Below, piece by piece: positions 48,301-59,019 of a DNA stretch of 64,000 nucleotides (position 1 is its first letter; each line of letters opens with the position of its first letter). Under the pieces are notes generated by a model. That model was not told where the DNA came from and did no database searches. It worked only from the letters and a program-made list of their open reading frames with translations. The stretch comes from Turnera subulata (lineage: Eukaryota > Streptophyta > Magnoliopsida > Malpighiales > Passifloraceae), in assembly GCA_028386065.3 (NCBI GenBank), contig JAKUCV010001129.1, forward strand, positions 36,843 through 100,842, read 5' to 3'. Both the position numbers and the translations under genes were made by a program.

Positions 48301-49064
48301 AAAAGCAGCAGGGTTGCGATGCCATGGTACTACTAGTAAAGTAGAAAGCCAAACATAAACAATATAGGTTACCTCACTTGACACCACATGAAGTTGCTAG
48401 AGATAGTTTAATTACATCTGGAATGAAAACGAAAATCCATAATCGGCATAAAACTAGCAAACTGAGATCCATCGAGAAGAAGGTAATATAAAATAACTTG
48501 CCAAGAGAAAAAGAGGCCATAATTAGCCATACCCTCTCTATCAATTTTAAGCTAAAATGCAAACAGAGTAGCAAAAAACTAGATGAATCACAGGCATGCA
48601 AGCAGAAAGAAACCATGTTTATTCCACAAACAATGACCAATCAAAGTTACACAGCAACATTGCCCTCAAAAAAAAAAGAGTTACACAGCAACAAACATGA
48701 GATCCTCAAACCAATCAAGAGCAGGAATGATGGGAAGTGCGAGATATGACCTGTAAGCAATATCCAAGACCAGGCCTCTAAAGCAAGACAAGTCATCCCT
48801 CTCCAAGTCACTTTCAGATTCATCTTCCCTTTCACCATTAATGCCTTCACTAACGCTAGCACTACTTGCATGCACATAGAAATGCCTCCTGCTCAAACAG
48901 GCACTACGTTGTCTTCTTGTACTGGAACCAAGAAACCCGAGCTTCCCTCTCTGGACGTGAAATGATCCCGACCCATTAACAGAACCACTCCCCACTAGCT
49001 TAAACTGAACCCCATCGTTGCTAAGCAACAACTTCAAGCGACCTTGAGCTGTGAATTGAGCCAT
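45310..49064 (-). CDS. Plastid-type HNH endonuclease family protein
   Basis: Seven exons, 49064-48751, 47425-47371, 46987-46913, 46733-46642, 46217-46136, 45758-45675 and 45423-45310, splice in frame to 271 residues. The N-terminus (about 75 residues) is Ser/Arg-rich with few acids, like a chloroplast transit peptide. The core contains [50 protein letters not shown] and [10 protein letters not shown]. This gives the HNH fold its C-x2-C and D-H residues plus a second C-x2-C. The end [16 protein letters not shown] is conserved in plant members. HNH proteins usually bind metal and cut DNA; the plant role is unknown. Intron 1 contains a tiny retroinsertion. Confidence 0.9.
48645..48693 (+). mobile_element. 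Micro-retroinsertion in HNH intron 1: 19-bp poly(A) insert with 15-bp duplication
   Basis: AGTTACACAGCAACA at 48645-48659 and 48679-48693 flanks TTGCCCTC plus an A-run ending in G. This is consistent with a nearly complete 5' truncation during target-primed insertion. It sits about 60 bases from the 5' splice site of intron 1. Confidence 0.55.
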
Positions 49065-50541
49065 CACGATTGTTTGCAAGAAAAAACCGCAGGATCAGAG
49101 AAAGAAAAGAGGTCTGGTTCTACTTCTTCTTGTTGTTCTTATTTTCGCAGTTGTTTTTTTATGGAATTTAATGTGTGCGATTGCTTACTAGGAGTAGTCT
49201 CTGTAAGTGCATTCCCAAATGAAAGAAATGTTTTTCTTGGAAGCAAGAGAGAAGAAAAATCAGAGGAATACGTAAAAAACCATTGCCACATATTGTTATC
49301 ATATGCTTTTTTTCCAACCCCGAATATCTTCTTTGGATTGTGATTAAAATGACAAATTTGCCATTGGTTTCCACTTCATCCATTTTTCCCCCCTCCTTTT
49401 TTTTTGCATTCATTATACTCCGTCAAGTTTATATTGATTGATGAGTGAAAAGTACAATTTCACTATGAAACTTGGGACCAAGTTTCGGGATTTTTGGGTT
49501 TGCACTTGGTCTCCTCTCGAAATGATTGATCGAGTCATTGTCAATAACATTGATTTTTAGAGAGGAAATTCTTTCATTGCTTACGGTGGGCTCCAAAAAA
49601 AAAAAAGATGAATCATACAAAGCGGAAAAGGATTTCGACTTTGCATGATGAGTGGTGACTAAATTAATTTGTCTTGGGACTACTTTAAATGAAAATAGGG
49701 CCGGAAATATTCTGGCTTAATCAAGTTATGTGTAAACCAAATATAAGAAACGATTAGTGAGTCAGTTCCAGGTCCATAGGAAATTTTGCCCGATGCTTAA
49801 AGACCATATTTCCAGTCTTCAATTGCCATAGCGATTCATCGAACACGTTTCAAAACATGCTCACATTTGGCGAACGGTCACGAAGATGTGTTTTACTCTA
49901 GGTTTTAGGCCTTAGGAATGCAGGCGATGCGTAAGATATTTTCTTCCAGTAACGACATAATCGAGTCTCAACCATCACGACCAATCCCACCCCACCATGA
50001 TTGGTCCCAAACCCATTTCACCGTCCCAGGTCCTAAGCTCGCTACTTCACTACTTACCCTTGCTACTCAGTTTCCTGCAATTCTTAAACCATAAACGAAA
50101 AGACTTCTTCTACCAGGTTAAGAAAATACAATCAGTTCTGCGACAGCATACCAAATCAATCAATAGCTGACCAGAACAAATGTAACCATCGCCAGGGATT
50201 TACCAAGAAAGTGATCCCATAAGTAAAGCATCACACCATCGTTGCGGCCAAAAATGCATCAAGTTTATTGAATTAAGCTTGTCCAGGAGTAATCCACATG
50301 AAATAAAACTAGAAATATTTTCTTTAGCCTCTTCTCTCCCTCACAGGCCCTAACGGAATTGTGTAACTACAAGTTAAACGAGCACAAGTCCGTATGTTTC
50401 TTAATCTACCTGCTTAGGTGAGAGGAGAAATAAAGGACTACATAGACCCCTCACAGCTATGAAGTCTCTTTCCAAAATTATGAACACTTGAAAGCCTCCC
50501 CATCCAGGACTATCCTCAATAGCAACAGATCCAAACGTGCC
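49065..50541. other. Spacer between TBP and the HNH gene
   Basis: The right part is the likely TBP 3' UTR, which includes exon 8 beyond its single coding base. The left part is the HNH promoter side. No other gene is seen. Confidence 0.4.
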
Positions 50542-52272
50542 TCTGCGGTTAAAAATAACAAATGGACTGAAACGTTCCCACAGAAACAAACAAACAATCA
50601 AAAAAGAAAGGGAGAGAGAAAGAGATACCATTGCGGAGCCTTACTATACTCTGTAAGTACAGGGTATATGTTCTCAAAGGCTGCGTATGTCTCATCTCTC
50701 ACTTTAGCTCCTGTTATAACAATCTTGCCAGAGACGAATATAAGGAGCACAATTTTTGGCTGTTTCATGCGATATATAAGGCCAGGAAACAGTTCAGGTT
50801 CGTACTGCACGAGGACAGGAAAAGATTTTGTTATGATGAACACTGATAAAGTCTAACATTCATCCTAACCAGCGGATTATTTCAACACCAAAAGTTTGCC
50901 ACTCACACTTGAGAAAGCACCGTGAGAGTATGCGAGACCTTCGAGTCTGATTGGGAACTTAACATCGCAGGAGCCAACGATATTCTGAATCTTGAAGTCC
51001 TGGCATGTCAATAGGAAAATGGAAGTCCGGTCTTAATGTAATTAAAATGTCTACATCTCGTGAGCAAGATAAAGAGGGGAAAAAGCAATATTACCTTGAA
51101 CTTGGCACCAAATCCAAGCTTTTGGATGATTCGAGCATACTGGAAAATAAGTTTTCCTGTTAGATCAAGGTAACTCCATGAAAATGTCAACGTGAAAAAG
51201 TCCCAAGGAAGAGAGTATACCTTCCTTGCAGCCAATTTTGACTGCTGCTCGCTCTTGGCACCAGTGCAGACCTGAAAACGCAGAACAAACTTGTTAATGA
51301 CAACGACCAGATATTATGACATTCTCTATGATACAGATAACTGTCACTCACAAAGTACTGTACATTAAAACCGCAGAACAAGTTTTCCCGCTTATACAAC
51401 CTAGTTAACAAAATAACAAGGATGGAAGAAGTTAATGCACGGAAATTTTATAATTTATACAAAATCAAAATTGCACAAAGACACGAAGCCTTCATCAATA
51501 CAACATACATGCTAATAAAAAACAACACAAGCCAGCAACGACAGGATTATAGAAACCAAGAAGAAAATGTAAAGAGAAAGTGAAAGAACTTACCATCTTT
51601 CCAGAGGCAAAAATCAATGCCGTGGTTTTTGGCTCCCTTATCCTCATAATGACTGCAGCAAAACGCTGGATGAACATGTGTTAAGGTCCAGCATCGATAG
51701 TCAAAACAGCCAATACACCAGGTTTGGATAACTAGCATTCAAACCATTGCCTACCTTAGGGTTGTATTCTGCATTACGAGCTTGCAATGCAATTTGTTTA
51801 AGATCAAGCTTGCAGTCCAAGTTCACAGTAGATACAATGTTTCTACAAGTAAACATGGCAGAATCAGTATCAAGCTACCACTTCCTAACTGAAAATAAAT
51901 TAAATATTCAGAATGAAAAAGAAAAAACACTTTCTCCTTTCTATCATCCGATTGAAGATTACAATTACGAATACAAAGATTCAATCTTTCTCCTCCTCTA
52001 CAATGAGGAAACACCACCAGGAAAAAAACCCATCCAACCCTATCGATCTTCAAAATATAAAACCTATCAACCAGAGCTTAATCTAAGAGCTAAGCCTTAT
52101 ATTATGCATATATTCACAAACAAAAACACACATCCAAAGAAAGAAAAAAAAAATGATGGTGGGTATTGGAGGAGGAGACTTACTGAAGAGTGGGAACGAT
52201 ACCAGAAGGGTGCTTGGAAAGATCCACCGGTTGGCTGCCTTCGAATCCTGTCCCTGTCCCTTGCCCTGCCAT
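50542..52272 (-). CDS. TBP: TATA-binding protein
   Basis: Eight exons, 52272-52184, 51842-51755, 51665-51594, 51271-51221, 51139-51095, 50999-50907, 50804-50629 and 50542, give 204 residues, near the usual plant length of 200. A short divergent leader ([20 protein letters not shown]) precedes the two-fold saddle. Its first repeat is [20 protein letters not shown] and [18 protein letters not shown]; its second is [32 protein letters not shown] and [21 protein letters not shown] binds the TATA minor groove within TFIID, SL1-like and TFIIIB complexes in the nucleus. The stop codon TGA appears split by the last intron (TG|A). In repeat 1, KLGFGAKFK has Gly where many plant TBPs have Pro. Confidence 0.97.
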
Positions 52273-52547
52273 TCCCTTCTCCTTTCTTTTCTATAAATAA
52301 TAGGTCTTGCTTCAAAAGAGGGGGGTTATGCTATGTCGAGGGATTGGGACGATTTTGAGGTTTGCGTTTCGAGGAGAGAATTGTTGTGTGTTGAAATGTC
52401 TTTTTCCTTTAAAAAGCCACGACTTGGAATTTGGGATTCGGGTTGGTTTAGCTTTAGCTTTAGCGGCGTCGTGGTGGAAGCAGCGGCGGGAAGAGAGGCG
52501 GAGGTGCTGTAAGGTCTTTTTTGGGTTTGCGAAACGGATCTGGGTGG

Positions 52548-52555
52548 TATTTATA
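52548..52555 (-). promoter_or_regulatory. TATA box of TBP
   Basis: TATAAATA on the reverse strand, about 275 bases before the ATG. It is a perfect core motif, allowing the TBP gene to respond to its own product. A second TATTTATAG near 52285 is too close to the ATG to serve. Confidence 0.5.
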
Positions 52556-52619
52556 TTAGTTAGGGGACAAACTTGGATGGGTCCTCAATCTATGTGTGTG
52601 TTCCTACTTTAGTCCTTAA

Positions 52620-53345
52620 ACTAATTTTTCCTTCTGATTACACCGGTGGACTAAAGGCAACAAAAATATCTTTTTTATATAATTAAAGTAGATTAAAAAT
52701 CACTATTAATTACTAACCATTTAAATATAAAACTTCAATCTCTTCATGTTTGATAATTATAAAACTTCTCTATCTGCCCTCATATATTAGTTCTTAAATC
52801 TAGCTTTTGCACTTCCAAATATAGAATTGATTTATAATTTTCTATTATAAAATTTTAATAAAAATTTATTATATTGTTTAATTAAAATAGTTATTTAAAT
52901 ATATTGTTTCTTTTGGAAAATTTATCATATTATACTTCTAAATTGATTATATTAATTTTACACTTTCACTAGCTCTCCCTACATATATACACACTCAATC
53001 CTTGAACAAATATTGGTAGTACCTAAAATAAATAATAAAAATCTAGCTATAAAATTTAAACAATATTACAATGAAATTTGGGAAAATTATAAAATTAATC
53101 CATGGTCACATAAATTATAAAATTTTTAGACTTTTGAAACAAAATTAAAATATGATTACTGTTGTAAGAGAAAATAAAATAACAAAGAAGAAAAGAAAAT
53201 AAGCTAGGGTTTCTAGAATCTATGGATAGTTTAAGATTTTAGAGGGTGAAAAAACTAATCTTAAAAAATTATAATTAATATTTAATATAATTTTCATAAA
53301 GGGAAAATTAAAAATTAATTATATATTTATAAATATAAGGGATGA
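52620..53345. other. AT-rich spacer
   Basis: Highly A/T-rich, no ORF of note and no recognised repeat up to the LTR nest. Confidence 0.4.
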
Positions 53346-54402
53346 TGAAACGCCCCGACCCGTATTTACCGCACACAGTAAACACGTGCCGGAACTGTGA
53401 CGACCCAACCATACCAAGCCCAGCATACAGTGTATACAACAGAAACACGGGCTCAACAGCCCATAATAAAACAACAATAATCATCATATCCGGCCCAATG
53501 GCCCAACAATAGTAAAAACAATGCACAGCGGGAGACTTAATAACTCACAAAACACTGTATGCGACACTGATGCAAACTATGGATCCAAGCCCTGTCCAAG
53601 GGATAACGCTGCAGCCTGTCTGGAATGCACCAATCCTGTACCAAAAGTAACTCATCCTACGGGATGAAAGCCCGCAGGTGAGGGGTGAGTCCGAAGTGCT
53701 CACCGACGAAGGAAAGACAATCAATATGCAACTATAATTACTCAAGTCAAAAACAGGCACAACAATCGACCAAAAGACTCGACCCAAAACCGGTCTATGA
53801 CCAAAAAGACTCAAATAAAACCAATTTCCAATTTTATCTTTCCGGGCCCCGTCACGGATAACTAGAGGTCAGACCTGGTTATCAACACATTCCGGGTGCC
53901 AGACCAAATCCAGAGAACCCAGGGATCGACATCCCAAAAGTACGAACCCAGGGATAGACATCCCAAAAATAATCACGGGATAGACATCCCAAGCATAGAC
54001 ATGCTTATCACAAGTAACCCAGGTCAAGGCCACCACAAAATAGTCTTAAACCATCGAGTCGTACCACTACTTATCACGTGACAATTATATTACCGTCATT
54101 CAAAACCAAATCACAGGGATCAACATCCCTAACCAAAATACTAGGATAGACATCCCTATCCAAATCCAAGGATCGACATCCTTATCACAATTTATTATTA
54201 ATTCCATTATACTTATGGTCAAGACATGAAAAAAAATATTCAAAACCCGACGCACGGGGATAAACATCCCAAAAACCAAATCAACATACTGGGATAAACA
54301 TCCCGACAACAATCACAACAAAAGCAACAACCAACAGTGCAATAAACATCAAACACAATAACCGAGTAATACAGGCACATATTGAAGGAAATCCATCCTC
54401 AC
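53346..54402 (-). mobile_element. Reverse-strand Ty3/Gypsy LTR (copy A), 3' portion
   Basis: It starts TGAAACGCCCCGACCCGTAT, the reverse complement of the conserved 3' end seen in copies B and C. It shares with them the block CTCACCCCTCGCCTGCGGGG and the region ending in the palindrome array (53922-54304). It is broken at 54402 by insertion of the solo LTR and resumes at 57909. Confidence 0.85.
53922..54304 (-). repeat. Dyad array of LTR copy A
   Basis: At least nine short dyads with 4-nt spacers, mostly GGGATagacATCCC or GGGATaaacATCCC. Variants change both arms together: AAGCATagacATGCTT (53991-54006) and AAGGATcgacATCCTT (54168-54183). Spacing is irregular. Confidence 0.8.
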
Positions 54403-57400
54403 TGTAACAGCCCGGGTAAATTTATTTATTTTTACCGGGACTGTAGAAATTGTTTCACCATGATTTACTGTTGAATTAATCTTGGGTAATTAATTCAAGG
54501 TAAATCGGGAGTCGTTTTTCGAAACCGAAAGTTTTTCCGCACTTGTGATTTTCCCGCGGATTTTTCGAACCTAAGTTGGTATTTTTCGGGTTTCGGAATT
54601 TCTCGGAAAATCACATCGGAAAATAACTAAGGAGGTATCGGTTATTTTCTGGTCCAGATCGGACTCGCCCGTAATACGGACGAATTGTATTATTGATAAC
54701 TCACATGAAGAATAGTAGTAAAAAAAAAACACAGATTATAAACCGGCGAAGATGCAGAAGGGAGGAAGAGAAGAAAAAAAAGAGAGGAAAAAAAAAAGAA
54801 GAAGAAAGGAAAAAAAAAGAGGAGAAAAAAAAAAGAAATCGGGAAGGGAAGAAAAAGAAAAGTAGAAAAGAAAAAAAAAAGAAAAAGAGAAGGGAGAAGG
54901 GAAGAGCTGCCGCCGGACCGCCACCACACCTACCGCACCGCAGCACGCCTCCACCTCGTCTCTTCCCCTCCGTCGCCTCGATCTGCAGCCGTCTTCCTCC
55001 TCTGCCGCCGAAGCCGCCTTCTCCTTCTTCTTCCTCGAGGTGCATCCGTCGCGACAACCCGACGACGCGTGACCCGAGCTCCACCTTCCTTCGTGCACAC
55101 CGCCGTCGCCGCTTCAGCCGCCTGCAGCCTCGCCGACATCGCCTCCCTTCGCCTCCTCTGCCTCGTCGCCACCCTCGCCCGGTAGACGCTGCTCGACCCC
55201 GCCTTCACAGCTCTCGGCAAGGTGAGCTTGGTAGACGGTGACCCATTCCTTTTGGCGGATCTGACCCAGATACAAACGGGTCATGGGCTGGGTGTTGGGC
55301 TGAGGGTCTGGGCTGCTGTGTCGATGGGCCGGCTGCACGGGCCAAGGTCTGGGCTCCTGTTTAGGGCCTGGATTTGGTACTGTGCTGAGCCTGGGCTGAC
55401 ACTATTTGGGCCCAGCCCGTTAAAAGAAAAAAAAACAAACAATTTATATATATAAACATAATCTGATATTCAATTTTAAAAAAATATATAGTTATTTAGA
55501 GTAAATTAATGCCAATTTAAATCTGGTATTTCTTCTAAAATATAAATATATTTACTTGGTTAAATAATTAAATTTTGTTTTGAAAACTATTATTAAATTG
55601 GAAAAAAATATATATGTAACTTGAAATTAATTTCTAGAAATTTATAAGTATATTATTTTGGCTGGAAAATTATGATTTTGGTATATGTATATGAATATGT
55701 ATTTTGGAAATTAAAGTTAATTATATTTTGTGTTGGAAAATATTATTATTATATATGTTTAGAAAAAGATAAATACTACACATATTTTCTAAAAATTATA
55801 AATACGTTATTATTATTCTGGAAAAATTATAGTAATTATTATTTTTGGAAATTATAGTTATTTTATGAATATATTTTGAAAAAGAGTTTTAATTAAAGTA
55901 TAGTACCGAAATTATATTCAGAAATACGTTCGGTAAATTATTTTCGATAAAAGATAATAATAAAGGATAAGTAATCGGGTTGGGATTAATTCGTAACATT
56001 GGCATCATGACATACTCTTATGTGCATTTATATGTATATATGGTTTTATGGTATAGGTTTGGATATTGGGCAGTTCCCGAGGAGCCGGCGTCGGACCGGA
56101 CATTATTTTCCGGAGTTGAGTAATCGGCCAAGGTGAGGATGGATAAACCTTGATATGTGCCCGTAATGCTGTGTGTGTATTTTTGTTGTTTGTGTATTTT
56201 TGCTGTTTGATGGAACTGCTGAAATGGATATTGTTGGTTGACTGACTGCTATGATGTTGTTGTTGTGTGCTTTGTGTTCGATAGAATTGCAGAGATGTTG
56301 ATTGCCGACTGTTTGACTGTTGTGGTTATCATTGGTGATGTTAGACTGTGATATTGGTTTTGTGTTAATGTGTAGAGAATAATGATGAACTGGTATATGG
56401 TCGATGTGGATAATTGAGGAAAGAATAATGAGTATTGGAAACGGAATTGGATTTGATTGTGAGATGATGATATAATTGTCACTTGGAAAGTAGTGGTACG
56501 ACTAGATGGTTAGAGACTAGTTCTGTGGTGTCTTGCCAGAGGGTTTGTTGGTTGGGATGTTGATCCCGGATTTGTGATATTGGGATGTTGATCCCGGATT
56601 TGAGATATTGGGATGTTGATCCCGGATTTGAGATATGGGGATGTTGATCCCGGATTGTGGTGGGGCCTGGCATCCAGAATTAGTTAATAACCAGATACGA
56701 CCCTAGCTTGTCCAGTGGCGGGCCTGGAAGATAAAATTGGAAATAATAATAAATATTCTTTTGTTGGTCTTGGCTCAGTTTGTTTGAAATGTGCTTTTGC
56801 TTATTGGGCTATGACGTGATATGTTCATTTGCATGAAGTCTCAAGATCATACCTTTGGATGTTGTCAGTCTTCAGTCTAGTCGGTTGACTATGGTCGGCA
56901 TAGGTTGCCAGTTTACGGGTGTTAATTATTGTCGTTGGTTGTGAGTAGTCCATTGTCGTGGGCATCGGTTGCCAGTTGTCCTTTGCTTGTTGGCTTCTAT
57001 GATAATTGTTGGATGAGTATCTCCTGTCGTTTTGATCAGATATTGAGTATTGTTGATGTTGTGGTTACAAGTTGTTGTGGTGACTGCTGTTGCTGTGTTG
57101 TGTTGTGATTCTACCCGGGGACCGGTTTGTGATGTTGATTGGGTATGGTCCGTGCTGGTTGCCGGCTACCCGGTGAGCGAGGCTCACGAGATGTTGAGAT
57201 TGTTTTGGTACCGGGTTAGATGATCTACAGGCATAGTAGCGGTAAGTCAACATACGATGAGGAACCTTAGTTGGGTATAGTCTGTCAGGACTAGAGTGTG
57301 CGTAGTATAGTCTGTTGAGACTGGGTCGGTTACCCAACATGTAGTAGAGTTGAAGTGTCCTGATCGGGCACTAGTGTACGGTACAGTCAGTATTAGATGG

Positions 57401-57908
57401 TCATGGCTTAGATATGATTTAGTAAGATTTCTCTGTCGTGTTGTTTATGTTAGATTCATCTGTTATGATGGTTGTTTTACTTCGAAAGTATTATGGTTGA
57501 ATATATCACTGTTTATCTTTCGTCGGTGAGCGTTTCGGACTCACCCCTCGCCTGCGGGGTTTCATCCCGTAGGATGAGTTGTTTCATGTACAGGCTTGGT
57601 GCATTCCAGACAGGCTGCAGCGTTTCCCTTGGACAGGCTTGGATCCATAGATTGCATGTGTCGCATACAGTGTTAGTGAGTTTAAGTCTTCCGCTGTGCA
57701 TATTGTTATTGTTGTTGGGCCATTGGGCCAGTTTCATTATTATTGATGTTATTGATGTTGGGCTGTAGGGCCATATTGTTGTTTATACTTTTGGGCTGTT
57801 GAGCCAGGGTTATGCTTTATACATTGTATGCTAGGCCTTGTTGGGCTGGGTTGTCGCAGTTCCGGCTTGTGTTTACTGTGTACGGTAAATACGGGTCGGG
57901 GCGTTTCA
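54403..57908 (+). mobile_element. Solo LTR (copy B) of the same Gypsy family, 3.5 kb
   Basis: It runs from TGTAACAGCCCGGGTAAA to GGGTCGGGGCGTTTCA. An exact 5-bp duplication CTCAC flanks it (54398-54402 and 57909-57913). No internal domain adjoins either end, so it is a solo LTR left by LTR-LTR recombination. Inside are a long purine-rich tract (about 54765-54905), a GC-rich block, a conserved GTGAG word (55222), AT-rich sequence and a palindrome array (56554-56651). It splits copy A. Confidence 0.92.
56554..56651 (+). repeat. Dyad array of LTR copy B
   Basis: Four units of about 28 bp, each containing GGGATgttgATCCC followed by GGATTTGAGATATT or a variant. It occupies the same relative place in the LTR as the arrays of copies A and C. 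Confidence 0.85.
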
Positions 57909-59019
57909 CTCACCTTGGCCGATTACTCAACTCCGGAAACAATGACCTGTCCGACGCCGGCTCCTCGGGAAACTGCCCGATATCCAAACCTATACCACAA
58001 AACAATATATACACATAAATGCACATAATCGGTATGCTATGATGCCAATACTGCGAAATACCCCATCCCGGTTCATACCCGTTATTATTATCTTTTACCA
58101 AAAATATTTTACCGTACGTATATCCGAATATAATTCCGGTACCATACTTTAATTAAAACTCTTTCCAAAATATTTTCATAAAATAATATACTTTTTCCAA
58201 AATAATAATTACCATAATTTTCTGGAAAAGATAACATATGTATATATATATTTTCCAAAATATTTCCATAATATATATTACTTGCCAATAATAATTACCA
58301 AATATTATTATTTTAAAAAAATTATATTTCCAGAAAAATTAGTCATACGCAATTACTTCCTAGAAATTAATTCGTATAACTATACCTATATACATTTTTT
58401 TCCAAAGACAAAATACATTTTCCAAACCATTATATATCAATATAATAATTATCTAAATTTTCAAAGAATCAAAGTGGATATATATTTTTAAGATACTATA
58501 ATTAAAACTTACTGTATTTTTTTCTCAATATATATATTTCCCATAATTAATTATATACCAGTGAAAATTAATATATATATATATATCTGTATTTATTTTT
58601 ATTATTTTATTATTATTATTTTATTTTCTTTTTTAATTAGACTGGGCATGAACAGAACCAGCCCAGGCTTGTACAGGACCAGCCCAGGTGTCCAGCCCAT
58701 GCCCAAAACAATCAAACCCAACCCGAAACCACACAGCCCAAAATAGCCCACATAACCAACAGCTTCAGCCCACCGTGGTCCAACTAAAACCTCCAGCCCA
58801 CTACTATTTTAAGTTGGACTCACCATTAGTGAAATCCAATTCTGCAGCAACGGCCATGGTTGAAGACGTCCTCGGTAGCGGCTCGACGGCGAGGGCGAGG
58901 ACGGGTTGACGACGGCAGTGCGAGGGGAAGGAACTGATCGGTGATGCTGCTACAGCTTTGTGGCGGCGGCGCGGGCATCCAGCAATGAGGCGACGAGGAG
59001 GCCGGCCTACTGCTTCTTG
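57909..59019 (-). mobile_element. Reverse-strand Ty3/Gypsy LTR (copy A), remaining portion
   Basis: Continues copy A after the solo LTR; its first bases (CTCACCTTGGCCGATTACTC) are the reverse complement of the matching part of copy B. It ends where copy C begins, so the 5' end of copy A lies beyond the window. A GC-rich block near 58860-59000 and the conserved GTGAG word (reverse strand near 58820) are present. Confidence 0.85.

Noticed and set aside
54690..55241. Lys/Glu-rich forward and Phe-rich reverse ORFs in the solo LTR
   Set aside because: Translations of a purine-rich tract and a GC-rich block, not proteins.
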